From Dyella sp. 2HG41-7 (lineage in GTDB: Bacteria; Pseudomonadota; Gammaproteobacteria; Xanthomonadales; Rhodanobacteraceae): 64,000 nt of DNA. Below the pieces are notes generated by a model. The model saw only the letters and a program-made list of their open reading frames with translations. It was not told where the DNA came from and did not search any database. Of this stretch, positions 40,312 through 49,586 are shown in pieces. Each line of letters begins with the position of its first letter. Within the stretch, counting starts at the first letter, position 1. The translations under genes were made by a program, and so were the position numbers. The stretch is taken from positions 2,232,001 to 2,296,000 of the forward strand of contig NZ_JAJEJV010000004.1 in assembly GCF_021390675.1 (NCBI RefSeq), read 5' to 3'.

Positions 40312-40547
40312 GTGGCGACACGCGTTAAATAAAAGCTTCGTTAAGCGCTGCGCGCTGACGAGGCTGCTCGACCCGCGCATAACGGCTTTAAGTCATTATT
40401 GTGCGCAGACAAGCAGGCGTTTGAACGCTGAATTTTGTGCAAACGCTTTTCACTATGTCGAGACTTTCGCTATAGATGAGCGTCGCCATGATCGAACCGT
40501 ACGACACGCAAGCGTGTTGTGCGTGACATCGATCAGGAGTGACAGCT
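40312..40547 (+). promoter_or_regulatory. Gene-free gap with candidate promoter of the KGG protein
   Basis: 236 bases without an ORF. A possible sigma-70-type pair, tttcac (40448-40453) and tataga (40471-40476) with 17-bp spacing, lies about 70 bases before the KGG start. The ribosome site caggag is at 40534-40539. The -35 is weak, so this is only a candidate. Confidence 0.35.
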
Positions 40548-40901
40548 ATGACAGATTTCAAAAACGCAGACACCCCTCGCAACGATCGCAGCGGCGGACG
40601 AGGATTCGCCGGGATGGACGAAGCGCGGCAGCGCGAAATCGCCCGTCTTGGCGGACGCGTAGCGCACGAGCGTGGGCACGCCCACGAATTCAGCTCGGAA
40701 GAAGCACGGGAAGCGGGCCGCAAAGGCGGCGAGACCATCAGTCAGAATCGTAAACATATGTCCGCCATCGGTCAGAAAGGCGGCGAAGCCGTCAGCGAAA
40801 ATCGCGAGCACATGGCCGCCATCGGCCGCAAAGGCGGCGAGCGCAGCCACGGCGGAAAACACGCGGCTCAAGCGCCTGCCAAAGATCAAGGCACGACGTG
40901 A
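40548..40901 (+). CDS. KGG-repeat general stress protein (YciG-like)
   Basis: 117 residues, hydrophilic, with repeated helical KGG motifs: REIARLGGRVAHERG, AREAGRKGGETISQNRKHMSAIGQKGGEAVSENREHMAAIGRKGGERS. This is the con-10/YciG family of small stress proteins, expected to be induced in stationary phase or desiccation. ATG 40548 follows caggag with 8-base spacing; the GTG at 40539 is less likely. Confidence 0.85.
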   Translation: MTDFKNADTPRNDRSGGRGFAGMDEARQREIARLGGRVAHERGHAHEFSSEEAREAGRKGGETISQNRKHMSAIGQKGGEAVSENREHMAAIGRKGGERSHGGKHAAQAPAKDQGTT

Positions 40902-40943
40902 GCGCAGGGGCGTACGTCGCAAGGAATCTGACGTACGTCTCCG

Positions 40944-41417
40944 TTAGTCGCTTTTCGCTTGGTTCAATGCCAGCGTCATAAAGACGCTGTTCGGGTCCGC
41001 CACATAGTCGCCAAACGGCGGGCATTCCACGAAACCATGGCGCTTGTAAAACGCACGTGCGGGAATGAAGTAATCCCACGAACCCGTTTCAAGCGCCAAG
41101 CGCGACAAACCCATGTTCGCGGCGGCGTCGATGATGTGGCGAAGCATCGCGCTGCCCGCGCCAAGACGGCGAGCCGCATGCGCCGTGTGCATGGATTTCA
41201 CTTCGCCCAGTTCCGCGGACAGTTGTCGCAGTGCGCCGACGGCGAGAAGTTCGTCGGTGTTCCACGCGGCCCAAAAGCGAATATCCGGCGACCGCAACGC
41301 ATCGATATCCAACGCATGAGCGCTGTCTCGTGCGGTTTCCGCGCGGGCGGTTGTCACGTGGATATTCAGTAGGCGGACAACGCGCGGATCATCGAGGTCG
41401 CCCGAAACAATTCGCAT
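40944..41417 (-). CDS. GNAT-family N-acetyltransferase
   Basis: 157 residues. The acetyl-CoA pyrophosphate loop is visible as AHAARRLGAGSAMLRHIIDAAANMGLSRLALETGSWDYFIPARAFYKRHGFVECPPFGDY, with R-x-x-G-x-A in RRLGAGSA and a terminal FYKRHGF helix. Substrate unknown. Two adjacent methionine codons at 41420 and 41417 compete; the second has better spacing from gaagg. Confidence 0.85.
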   Translation of the reverse strand: MRIVSGDLDDPRVVRLLNIHVTTARAETARDSAHALDIDALRSPDIRFWAAWNTDELLAVGALRQLSAELGEVKSMHTAHAARRLGAGSAMLRHIIDAAANMGLSRLALETGSWDYFIPARAFYKRHGFVECPPFGDYVADPNSVFMTLALNQAKSD

Positions 41418-41454
41418 CATGGCCTTCGATCCTGTGATGGTCCGCGCCATCATT

Positions 41455-41490
41455 AAAACAGGCGACCACCCCGTTGCGGAGTGGTCGCCT
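41455..41490 (-). terminator. Rho-independent terminator of ald
   Basis: A perfect 10-bp stem (aggcgaccac, 41460-41469, with gtggtcgcct, 41481-41490) is followed on the minus strand by a short T-run (A-run 41455-41458 in the given strand). It lies ten bases beyond the alanine dehydrogenase stop. Confidence 0.85.
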
Positions 41491-41499
41491 TGAGAGCGC

Positions 41500-42618
41500 T
41501 TACATGCCGAGCACAGTTTCCGCTTTCACGTAAGGCAGGTTGTGCGCTTGAGCAACGGGTTCGCAGGTGACCTTGCCTTCGAAGACGTTCAGGCCGTTGC
41601 GTAGATGCACGTCCTGCGACAGCGCTTTCTTCCAGCCGTTGTTGGCGAGCGAAAGGGTGAACGGCAGCGTCACGCTGTTGAGCGCGAACGTGGACGTGCG
41701 CGCCACGGCGCCCGGCATATTCGCCACGCAGTAATGCACCACGTCGTCGACCACGTAAGTGGGATCGGAGTGCGTGGTGGCGTGCGAGGTTTCCACGCAG
41801 CCACCCTGGTCGATCGCGACGTCCACGATCACCGAGCCCTTCTTCATCGTCTGCACCATCGCGCGCGATACGAGCTTGGGAGCCGCTGCGCCCGGAACCA
41901 GCACGGTGCCGATCAGCAGGTCGGCGCGCGGAACCAGTTCTTCCAGCGCGGCGCGCGTCGAGAACACGGTGGAGATCGACGTACCGAATTGCGTGGCCAG
42001 GCGCTTGAGCGCGTCGGGCGAGCGATCCACCACGGTGACCTTCGCGCCCATGCCGACGGCAATGGTCGCTGCGTGCGTGCCCGACACGCCGCCGCCGAGA
42101 ATCACCACCTCAGCCGCCGGTACGCCCGGGACGCCGCCCAGCAGAATGCCGCGACCGCCCTGGGCCTTTTCTAGCGCATGCGCGCCGACCTGGGGAGCCA
42201 GGCGGCCGGCCACTTCGGACATCGGCGTCAACAGCGGCAGCGAACCGTTGTTGGCGGTGACCGTTTCGTACGCAATGCAGATCGCGCCGGAGGCGATCAG
42301 GTCGTGCGTCTGTTCCGCATCGGGCGCCAAGTGCAGGTAGGTGAAGAGGATCTGGCCCTTGCGGAGCTTCTTGCGCTCCACGGCGAGGGGTTCCTTCACC
42401 TTTACGATCATGTCGGCTTCGGCAAAGATCTGGTCGGCCGATTCGACGATCGTCGCGCCAGCGGCCACGTAGTCCGCATCCGACAAGCCAGCGCCGATGC
42501 CGGCATCCTTCTGGACCATCACCTGATGGCCGTTATGCACCAGTTCCTGCACGGACGAGGGGACCAGGCCCACGCGATATTCATGATTTTTGATTTCTTT
42601 CGGCACACCGATACGCAT
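41500..42618 (-). CDS. ald: Alanine dehydrogenase
   Basis: 372 residues, matching the family length of 371-375. It interconverts L-alanine and pyruvate + NH3 with NAD. N-terminus MRIGVPKEIKNHEYRVGLVP carries the family signature; catalytic Lys and His lie in MIVKVKEPL and ILFTYLHLAPD. The NAD-binding GGGVSGTHAATIAVGMGAKVTVVD follows. An upstream in-frame extension to 42687 is unneeded. It is divergent from the Lrp-type regulator at 42795, which probably controls it. Confidence 0.97.
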   Translation of the reverse strand: MRIGVPKEIKNHEYRVGLVPSSVQELVHNGHQVMVQKDAGIGAGLSDADYVAAGATIVESADQIFAEADMIVKVKEPLAVERKKLRKGQILFTYLHLAPDAEQTHDLIASGAICIAYETVTANNGSLPLLTPMSEVAGRLAPQVGAHALEKAQGGRGILLGGVPGVPAAEVVILGGGVSGTHAATIAVGMGAKVTVVDRSPDALKRLATQFGTSISTVFSTRAALEELVPRADLLIGTVLVPGAAAPKLVSRAMVQTMKKGSVIVDVAIDQGGCVETSHATTHSDPTYVVDDVVHYCVANMPGAVARTSTFALNSVTLPFTLSLANNGWKKALSQDVHLRNGLNVFEGKVTCEPVAQAHNLPYVKAETVLGM

Positions 42619-42794
42619 GGCTGGACTTCTCTCTGGTGATGGAAACTGGGTGGTGGAAGGTGAGCGCGCCGGTCTTTCTTGACACACGCGGCGCGCAGTA
42701 TGATCGACTCTTCACGCAATTTCTCGCTGATTAAGCCATGGTCTGAGCCATTTTTTCGCACTGGATGCGAATGAATGGCCAGAAAGTGAAATTT

Positions 42795-43268
42795 ATGACG
42801 ACTCCGTATCCGCCGCTCGACGATCGCGATCGCGCCATCCTCCGCCTGCTTCAAGAGGACGGCCGCTTGGCCAATGCCGAGCTGGCCATGCAGATCAATC
42901 TGTCGCCGTCGGCATGCCTGCGGCGAGTAAAGCTGCTGGAGGAGCGGGGGCTGATTTCCCGCTATGTGATGCTGTTGGACGAAAAAGTGGCAGGTCTATC
43001 GGGCACTGCCTTTGTGCTGGTGACGCTGGATCAACAAGGCCGCGCCGCATTGGATGCGTTCGAGGAAGCCATCCAAAAACACCCGGAGGTCACCGAATGC
43101 TGTCTTTTGGCTGGCGCAGCGGACTACATGGTGCGCGTCGCCTACGCCGATTCGGTCGACTTTGAACGCATCCATACAGAGATCCTTACGCAGCTGCCGG
43201 GCGTGGTACGCGTGCAGTCGACCTTGGCGTTGCGAACAGTGAAACGGACCACAGCGCTGCCGCTGTAG
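42795..43268 (+). CDS. Lrp/AsnC-family transcription regulator
   Basis: 157 residues. N-terminal helix-turn-helix: LDDRDRAILRLLQEDGRLANAELAMQINLSPSACLRRVKLLEERGLISRY. The RAM ligand-binding domain is next: AFEEAIQKHPEVTECCLLAGAADYMVRV...IHTEILTQLPGVVRVQSTLALRTVK. It is divergent from ald across a 176-base gap, the usual arrangement for an Lrp regulator of alanine dehydrogenase. In-frame starts at 42765 and 42771 are alternatives. Confidence 0.9.
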   Translation: MTTPYPPLDDRDRAILRLLQEDGRLANAELAMQINLSPSACLRRVKLLEERGLISRYVMLLDEKVAGLSGTAFVLVTLDQQGRAALDAFEEAIQKHPEVTECCLLAGAADYMVRVAYADSVDFERIHTEILTQLPGVVRVQSTLALRTVKRTTALPL

Positions 43269-43421
43269 GGATAGTCCGCAGTCTATAAGGCCGAAGCGGT
43301 CAATCGGACTGCGCAGAGGCTGACCGCAAAATTCCACAGTAACGACCTTCGCTCGCCCTAGTAGGCCGGCAGGATTGGAAGAGAGTTTCCACTTGATTTT
43401 CGGCATGAAGGGAGGCGCGTC

Positions 43422-44360
43422 ATGAAGCTGTGGGCTATCGCTCTGTGTTTATTGATCGCATGCGTAAGCGCGCAGGCGGCCACCACCGTTTGGCAGCCGA
43501 CTGCCGGACATACGCAGGTACCGATCTGGCCTGGAGTCGCGCCCGATCTGCAGCCCATGCCGGGGCCGGAATATGGCGAGACGTCCAAAGGCCTGATCGC
43601 CAGCAAGACGGCGTTCGCCGAACACAACGTGTCGCAACCCACCATGACGGTGTATTCGCCCACCGGGAAAAACACCGGCGCCGCCGTGGTGGTGATACCC
43701 GGCGGCGGATTCGAAATTCTGGCGATGGATCTTGAAGGCACCGAAGTGTGCGACTGGCTCACGTCGCGGGGTATCACCTGTGTCTTGTTGAAATACCGCG
43801 TTCCCGGCAAACCTTACGATTGGCATTGCGATTGTCGCCCGCACAACCACGAGCTATCGGTGCCGTCGTTGCAGGATACGCAACGAACGCTGCGTTTGGT
43901 GCGCTTTCATGCCGCGCAATGGCATATCGATCCGCACAAGATTGGCGTGCTCGGATTTTCCGCTGGCGGTTATCTGGTCGCGGAAGCCAGCACGAATTTC
44001 AATCACACGTTATACGCACCGATCGACGCGGCCGATAAAGAAAGCAGTCGTCCGGATTTTGCCGTTGCGGTGTATCCGGGGCATCTCGTGACCGACGATG
44101 GCGTATTCAATACCAACGTTCCGGTTTCCCACGACACACCGCCGACATTTTTAGTGCAAGCCGAAGACGACTATGTCGACGGTGTGGATCAATCGCTGAG
44201 TTACTACATCGCACTCAAGAAAGCAGGCGTGCCGGCAGAGATGCATTTGTACGCGCAGGGCGGCCACGCGTTTGGATTGCGTCACACGAAACTCCCGATT
44301 ACCGATTGGCCGAAGCTGGTAGACGTGTGGTTACGAACGATTGGCGTGGTGACGGACTAA
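43422..44360 (+). CDS. Exported alpha/beta hydrolase (esterase, BD-FAE-like)
   Basis: 312 residues with signal peptide (LWAIALCLLIACVSAQAA). It has AAVVVIPGGGFEILAMDLEG (oxyanion-hole PGGGF), nucleophile elbow GVLGFSAGGYL, an acidic residue in FLVQAEDDYVD and a histidine in YAQGGHAFGLR. The pattern resembles exported acetyl-esterases of the axe/BD-FAE group that remove acetyl groups from xylan or other glycans. Substrate remains inferred. Confidence 0.85.
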   Translation: MKLWAIALCLLIACVSAQAATTVWQPTAGHTQVPIWPGVAPDLQPMPGPEYGETSKGLIASKTAFAEHNVSQPTMTVYSPTGKNTGAAVVVIPGGGFEILAMDLEGTEVCDWLTSRGITCVLLKYRVPGKPYDWHCDCRPHNHELSVPSLQDTQRTLRLVRFHAAQWHIDPHKIGVLGFSAGGYLVAEASTNFNHTLYAPIDAADKESSRPDFAVAVYPGHLVTDDGVFNTNVPVSHDTPPTFLVQAEDDYVDGVDQSLSYYIALKKAGVPAEMHLYAQGGHAFGLRHTKLPITDWPKLVDVWLRTIGVVTD

Positions 44361-44671
44361 CGGACATCCCGGCGCGGGTCTCGCTGTCATCCATGCCGCC
44401 CGAATGGCTCTGCGGGACCTAGGAAAATTTCCCGTACGCAGCCCATCAAATTGCGATGTTTTGCACGAAGCAAGTCATCAAAACCTTTAATTAGAAAGGA
44501 AAATGTGGCGTGCTAATCGCGCCGGTCAGGGCTGGCTTTCAAGGACGATTGTTCGCCAATTGTCAGTGATGCACACCACCCGGATTACAGCGGCCTAACG
44601 ACTCTTAGCGCACATTGAATACCCGTGCGGCGACTGCCCCACGGCAACCCTGTCGTGGTGGAGGCCGATTC
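44361..44671. other. Gene-free stretch
   Basis: 311 bases with no credible ORF. The right half is less GC-rich (for example cctttaattagaaaggaaaa near 44487). Near the end ccacg and cgtgg (44638 and 44655) can pair around the ribosome site region of the next gene. I see no riboswitch or RNA gene. Confidence 0.4.
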
Positions 44672-44941
44672 ATGAATACCCCTGGCTCAATGACCCCGGG
44701 CTCAAGGTCTACCGGTACGACCCGGTCGCTTTGGCATCTCAGTACGTGGTCCGATTACATCAATCGCATGGTGCATCCCGTCATTAAACCGATGACGCCC
44801 ATGCATATGACGCGTCGGCAGCAGCTGCTTGCGGCGCAAGAGCAAAAGCGCAAAGAACATCGCGAACATGTTCTGGAGCTATTGCAAGAGGTGAAGGAAA
44901 AACACCAGCACCCCACGCAGGCGGCCAAACTCAAAGCCTGA
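44672..44941 (+). CDS. Hypothetical small protein with basic coiled-coil tail
   Basis: 89 residues from ATG 44672 (ggtggagg upstream); an in-frame 5' extension to 44615 is less supported. The N-terminal part has a Trp-rich segment RSLWHLSTWSDYINRMVHP and the C-terminal part is a highly charged helix RRQQLLAAQEQKRKEHREHVLELLQEVKEKHQ. Function unknown. A possible operon mate of the DUF3247-like gene 100 bases downstream. Confidence 0.65.
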   Translation: MNTPGSMTPGSRSTGTTRSLWHLSTWSDYINRMVHPVIKPMTPMHMTRRQQLLAAQEQKRKEHREHVLELLQEVKEKHQHPTQAAKLKA

Positions 44942-45040
44942 TTGATTCCGATCTGCCCGGCCCGTGTCGTAACGGGCCGGGCACGTTCGTTTTACGGGCA
45001 GGCGTCCACGCTGATGGCATGTAAATCAGCGGAGCGCGAC

Positions 45041-45349
45041 ATGGGACGCAGAGCCGAACACGTTTATATCGATGCCGACGATATCGCCATGCTGGAAAAG
45101 CGCGTGGACGAATTGGCGGTCAACGCCGCCGTGCGCATCGTCAAAAACGATGGCGAAGTGATTGAAGGCGTCGTCAGCGTTACGCCGACCGTGCAGGTGT
45201 TTTTGGATTCGCACGACATAGAAGGCATGAACAGCGTCGTGCGGCTTATCGATCAGGATCGCCCGGATTGGGATGGGTTGATCTGGTTGGGAGATATTCG
45301 CGACGTCAAACACCTGGATTCGGTGCGGACGGGAACCAGCAGGGCGTAG
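45041..45349 (+). CDS. DUF3247-like protein (Xanthomonadaceae type)
   Basis: 102 residues from ATG 45041 (ggagcg upstream). The sequence MGRRAEHVYIDADDIAMLEKRVDEL, then VRIVKNDGEVIEGVVSVTPTVQVFLDSHDIEGMNSVVRL and a DIRDV segment, resembles the small DUF3247 family found mainly in Xanthomonadaceae. It has an Sm-like beta appearance. The family call is from memory of the pattern; function unknown. Confidence 0.6.
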   Translation: MGRRAEHVYIDADDIAMLEKRVDELAVNAAVRIVKNDGEVIEGVVSVTPTVQVFLDSHDIEGMNSVVRLIDQDRPDWDGLIWLGDIRDVKHLDSVRTGTSRA

Positions 45350-45355
45350 CGAAAC

Positions 45356-48289
45356 TTACTTCTTCTGGTTGTCGACCCAGTGCGTAATCGGCGCGGGGCT
45401 GCCCAGTAAATAACCTTGCCCCATTTCGCAGCCCATGCTCACCAGCGCGTCGAGTTGCGCCTGCGTTTCGATGCCTTCGGCAATCACTTGAATATTGAGC
45501 GCATGCGCCAAAGCGAGAATGGCCGCGACCACAGTTGTGGTGTTGCTGCTGCCGGGTTTATCCAATTCCTGCACAAACGCGCGATCGATTTTCAGCATGC
45601 GCAAGGGCAGGGAATGCAAATAACTCAGCGACGAATAGCCGGTGCCGAAATCGTCCAGCGCCGCGCCAACGCCGGCGCTGCGCAGACGATCCAACAACGA
45701 GCGCACACTTTCCGGATTATCCAGCAGGGCGCCTTCGGTCACTTCGGTAATTAGTCGGTCGGGCGCGAGGCCGGTGCGTTCGAGCATTTTTAAAATGCGC
45801 GTATCGAAATCGGCATGGCGTAAATGCAGCGCCGATACGTTGAAGGTAATAAACCGATCCGTAAGCGAACGCTGCGCCAGCAAGCGGCAGCTGGTCTCGA
45901 ACAATCGCCAGTCGATCGCTTCGATCAGGCCGCTGTCCTCGGCGATTTTTACGAAGTCCGACGGCCGCAACAAACCGCGTTGCGGATGATTCCAACGAAT
46001 CAGGGCTTCATAACCCACGACTTTGCCGTCGCCCAACCGACAAATGGGTTGAAAATGCGGTTCGAATTCGTTTTGTCGCAGCGCCTTGCGCAGTTCGCTT
46101 TCCATGGCGAGAACGTCGACCATACCTTTGGCAAGCGCTTCGTCGAACACTGCGAACCGCTTGCGGCCGAGTTCTTTGGCTTGGTAAAGCGCCATATCCG
46201 CATCGCGAATTAATTCATCGGCGTCGAGATAACTTTGATCGCCGCAAGCGATACCTACGCTGACGGAAGGTTCGAGTTCTTTGCCTGAAATACGCAGCGG
46301 CACCGCCACCGCTTGCAATACGCGGTCGGCAATAATGGTGGCCGTGTTGGTGTCTTCGATATTTTCCAGCAGGATGGCGAATTCGTCGCCCGAAAGGCGC
46401 GCCACCATATCCGGTTCGCGCACGTGCGTCAGCAAACGAATGGCGACGGCTTTCAGAAACTCGTCGCCGGCCAGATGTCCCAGGCTGTCGTTAATCACTT
46501 TGAAGCGGTCGACGTCGATATACAGCAGCGCGCAACGGCGGCCGGGATCGCTCTGAATGCGGTTGAGCACGTGATCCAAACGATCACGCAGATAGCCGCG
46601 ATTCGGCAAGCCCGTCAAGGGATCGTGCATCACCTGATGATGCAATTGCTGCTGCATCTGTTCGCGCCGAACGATCTCCGCGCGCAGTTCGCGCGTGCGT
46701 TCTTCGACGCGATGCTCCAGTTTTAAATTGGCGAGATGCAGCGCCGCGGCGGAACGGCGGCGGTAGATACTGTTGGCGATTTGCAGGGCCACGAAGCTCA
46801 GCAGCTCTTGCTCTTGCGAACCATACGTGGCATTCGGATCGTAGCTCTGGACGGCGACCAGGCCGATCACGTCCTCATCCACTTTCAGCGGTACCCCAAG
46901 CCAGAACGCCGAAGGTTCGCCGATATGATGCGGCACCACTTCGCCGCTGCGTCCCAACGCCTTGATGTCTTCGCGCGTGCCGGACCACGGTTGGCCGCGA
47001 CGCAACACGAATTCGCTCAGGCCGCGACCGATCGGGCGCGACAATTGGTGCCGTTCTCCGGCATCCATGTAATAGGGGAATTCCAGCTTGGTGCGATCGT
47101 CGCTTAGCAACGCAATAAAAAAGTTTTCCGCATCCAGCAATCGCCCGACCACCAGATGTACGCGTTCGTAGAATGTGTTCTCGTCGATATCCGCGGTGGC
47201 CAATTGCGCGACCTGGAATAACGCTTCCTGCAAGCGTTCGGCGCGGTGCCGTTCGTGCACTTCCGCGCGAAGGCCGCGATTGACCAGATCCAATTCTTCG
47301 GTGCGCTGTCGCACGCGTCGCTCAAGTTCGTCTTTGCTTTCTTTGCGTTCGAGCGCGGTAAGGATGTGGTTGCCGACGAATTCGAGCAGCGCAAGATCGT
47401 CGCGCGAATACACCAGGCCCGTGCCGTAGCTTTGCACGACCAGCGCGCCTTCGACCTGACCGTCGCGCACCATCGGCACGCCCAGCCAATCGTCGCTATC
47501 CGGCCCGGCAATCACGAGGGGGCCATTGACCTGTTCCAGCAATTGCTCGTTGCTGCCCATCAGCGGTTTGCCCTGGGCGAGCAGATACCAAGTTAGCGTG
47601 TGCCGACGGTCTTCCAACTGCATATCGCGGTTGGTATCGGGTTTGTCCTGATCATTGATATCCGCGTAGTACAGAAAGCGCAGTGTTTCGCGCTCCGGGT
47701 AATAGCGGACGATGAAAAAATTCTCCGCGTACATCAGCCCGCTGACGATATGGTGGATCTCGCACAGCATATCGGGCATGTCGCGTTTGGAGCCGGACAG
47801 CTCGGAGATCGAAAACAGCGCGCGCTGCAGATTTTCCGAATGCTCAAGCTGACTGTGCGAATCGTGGAGCTCGGCCAGCTTGATGGTGTGATGAAGCTGA
47901 CGCACACCCAGTTGCAAATAAGGGCTGACGTTGGCAAGCAGGCTTTTGATCGCGCTGTCGACGGTGAGCGAGAGCAACAAGACAACCTGTTGTCCGGCCA
48001 GCAACGGCACGGCGTAACGCCTGCCATCCACCGTCACGGGATTGCCGTCCGCGGCTTGCAAGGCGGTTTGCGCAAGACTCAGCTCGTCGGCAGTGAGCGG
48101 CTGCGCGTCATCCTGCACATGGTTGAGCATGACCGCTTTGGCATTAATGCAATAAGGCTGAGCTTCAAGCAGGGTTTCCAGGAGCGTACACACTTCGCCG
48201 GGCGTTTCGGCTTCGATCAGGCAGCCGAGCCAGGCCGTGTTCTCCGGCTCTTGTAAAGATTTGGCTGGGACAGGAAGCGTTCTGCTCAT
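45356..48289 (-). CDS. GAF-GAF-GGDEF-EAL regulatory protein
   Basis: About 977 residues from ATG 48289; a longer TTG start at 48373 is possible. Soluble: two GAF-like domains (about 165-330 and 365-530, the latter with ADIDENTFYERVHLVVGRLLDAENFFIAL), joined by coiled-coil segments, then GGDEF and EAL domains. The cyclase motif reads RLSGDEF (633-637), a non-canonical first residue. The EAL half is complete: YEALIRWNHP (from 761), FNVSALHL, ITEVTEGALL, LDDFGTGYSSL, MLKIDRAF, IAEGIET, GCEMGQGY. It therefore probably acts as a phosphodiesterase, with cyclase activity less certain. Confidence 0.92.
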   Translation of the reverse strand: MSRTLPVPAKSLQEPENTAWLGCLIEAETPGEVCTLLETLLEAQPYCINAKAVMLNHVQDDAQPLTADELSLAQTALQAADGNPVTVDGRRYAVPLLAGQQVVLLLSLTVDSAIKSLLANVSPYLQLGVRQLHHTIKLAELHDSHSQLEHSENLQRALFSISELSGSKRDMPDMLCEIHHIVSGLMYAENFFIVRYYPERETLRFLYYADINDQDKPDTNRDMQLEDRRHTLTWYLLAQGKPLMGSNEQLLEQVNGPLVIAGPDSDDWLGVPMVRDGQVEGALVVQSYGTGLVYSRDDLALLEFVGNHILTALERKESKDELERRVRQRTEELDLVNRGLRAEVHERHRAERLQEALFQVAQLATADIDENTFYERVHLVVGRLLDAENFFIALLSDDRTKLEFPYYMDAGERHQLSRPIGRGLSEFVLRRGQPWSGTREDIKALGRSGEVVPHHIGEPSAFWLGVPLKVDEDVIGLVAVQSYDPNATYGSQEQELLSFVALQIANSIYRRRSAAALHLANLKLEHRVEERTRELRAEIVRREQMQQQLHHQVMHDPLTGLPNRGYLRDRLDHVLNRIQSDPGRRCALLYIDVDRFKVINDSLGHLAGDEFLKAVAIRLLTHVREPDMVARLSGDEFAILLENIEDTNTATIIADRVLQAVAVPLRISGKELEPSVSVGIACGDQSYLDADELIRDADMALYQAKELGRKRFAVFDEALAKGMVDVLAMESELRKALRQNEFEPHFQPICRLGDGKVVGYEALIRWNHPQRGLLRPSDFVKIAEDSGLIEAIDWRLFETSCRLLAQRSLTDRFITFNVSALHLRHADFDTRILKMLERTGLAPDRLITEVTEGALLDNPESVRSLLDRLRSAGVGAALDDFGTGYSSLSYLHSLPLRMLKIDRAFVQELDKPGSSNTTTVVAAILALAHALNIQVIAEGIETQAQLDALVSMGCEMGQGYLLGSPAPITHWVDNQKK

Positions 48290-48683
48290 GGCTACCCAAT
48301 CTGCCTTTGTCGCACGCCTATCAACGAGTACATCCGGTGGAAGGAACGTGAACCCCTGCAAGTAATGAGGCAATGTTGTCGTGACTTTGTCAATGTATCG
48401 GCTAAACCACTGACCACTTTAAAAATGGATGCCCGATTATCGGCGGGGCACGGTAAGCCGGCTTAATTGTTGATTGCGCAAGGCTTTCAAAAGGATATTC
48501 GCGCGCGAAACGCTTTGCGATTTCTGCGAGAAATGGCTCGCGATTCGCAGGAACGCGCGAATAAATCTATTTACGTAAAGATGGTTGCCGATGTGACTTT
48601 AGGCAGGTTTCTTCATGCCCGGTTTTCGCCGAGTATGACCCGCCCGGTATTTACAGAACGTCTCAGGATAAAAAGGAGAGGAA
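48290..48683. promoter_or_regulatory. Divergent intergenic region of the GGDEF-EAL and lipoprotein genes
   Basis: About 390 bases. The lipoprotein gene has a strong ribosome site (aaaaggagagg, 48669-48679). The region is locally AT-rich and could hold promoters for both genes. Some plus-strand open frame starts at 48467 but overlaps in a different frame and is rejected. No named regulatory site identified. Confidence 0.4.
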
Positions 48684-49088
48684 ATGAACAAGGTTGTTGC
48701 GTCTGCCCTGGCGACGATGTTTCTTGCAGGTTGCGCTTCATCGAGCCCCAAGGGCGATCAGGGAGCGATCTCATCTTTTCAACCTGGCGTAACAACCGTT
48801 GCTCAAGCCGAGAGCGCTCTTGGCCAGCCGTTTCAAATCACTCAAACGCCGGATGGCGGTCAGCAGTTGCAATATGTGACCAAGCACAACGAAGTGTCGG
48901 GTGAGGCGACCACCGGCTCGCATGTTCCCAAGCACGTGGAAAAAACCGTTTCCACCATGTTGAGCTTCGATCAGAACGGACATTTCGTTCGCTCATGGTC
49001 CAACTCATCTGCGCAAAGCAATCAGGGACCGAGCGACCTGGGGAACCTCAACCAGGGCGATATTCCGATGACGCAGCCGGGCAAATAA
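48684..49088 (+). CDS. Lipoprotein, BamE/SmpA-like
   Basis: 134 residues. Lipobox LAGC (cysteine 17) after MNKVVASALATMFLAGC predicts a lipoprotein. The mature part has FQPGVTTVAQAESALGQPFQITQTPDGGQQLQYVT, the G-x-T-x-x-x-V-x-x-x-L-G-x-P pattern of the SmpA/OmlA (BamE-like) fold. It is not BamE itself by length and neighbours. An envelope protein of unknown role. Confidence 0.8.
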   Translation: MNKVVASALATMFLAGCASSSPKGDQGAISSFQPGVTTVAQAESALGQPFQITQTPDGGQQLQYVTKHNEVSGEATTGSHVPKHVEKTVSTMLSFDQNGHFVRSWSNSSAQSNQGPSDLGNLNQGDIPMTQPGK

Positions 49089-49099
49089 GCGATTCGCTG

Positions 49100-49504
49100 T
49101 TAATCGGCAACCACCGTGCCCTGGTGGAAGACGATCTTCCAGCCTTGCAACGCATGACGCCATAGCGTGGTGCGTCGCGTGATGCGCGCGCCTTGCTTCA
49201 AGGTATAGGTGAGCAGGTAATTGTCGGTGGCGATTTCCTGGCAGTGGAAATCGCTGGTTTCCCAATGATCGTCGTATGGCCGGCTATAGCGTTCTTCCAA
49301 CACACGCAACGCGTAGTCGCGGCTATAGCGACGGCCGGACGCGCCCACTTCCCAAAAATTCGTCTCGGTCATCGCCTCAAAATCGCTTCGTGCCGTGCCG
49401 AATTCCGGCCGATGGAAAATCGGTTCGCGGCGTTGAAGCTCATCCAGTATCGGCAGCAACTTGGGGTCGGTAACGAGGCGAGGTTCCATATCGGCGCGCT
49501 GCAT
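49100..49504 (-). CDS. NTF2-like / DUF4440-type protein
   Basis: 134 residues with the small cone-shaped NTF2-like pattern: ELQRREPIFHRPEFGTARSDFEAMTETNFWEVGASGRRYSRDYAL and LLTYTLKQGARITRRTTLWRHALQGWKIVFHQGT. The last block, with TLWR..GWKIVFHQGT, is typical of DUF4440 proteins. No enzyme activity can be assigned. Either the methionine at 49504 or the one at 49489 may be the start. Confidence 0.75.
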   Translation of the reverse strand: MQRADMEPRLVTDPKLLPILDELQRREPIFHRPEFGTARSDFEAMTETNFWEVGASGRRYSRDYALRVLEERYSRPYDDHWETSDFHCQEIATDNYLLTYTLKQGARITRRTTLWRHALQGWKIVFHQGTVVAD

Positions 49505-49547
49505 GGAAATCGATCAACAGCATACCGACGATACGGTGCGAGCGCAT

Positions 49548-49575
49548 CGCCCCTCTCATCGCAATGAGAGGGGCG
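49548..49575. other. 12-bp perfect hairpin between two minus-strand genes
   Basis: cgcccctctcat and atgagaggggcg are perfect reverse complements with a 4-base loop. It lies 12 bases beyond the aldo-keto reductase stop. No T-run follows in either direction, so it is at best a processing or partial termination site. Confidence 0.6.
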
Positions 49576-49586
49576 CATTGACGGCG

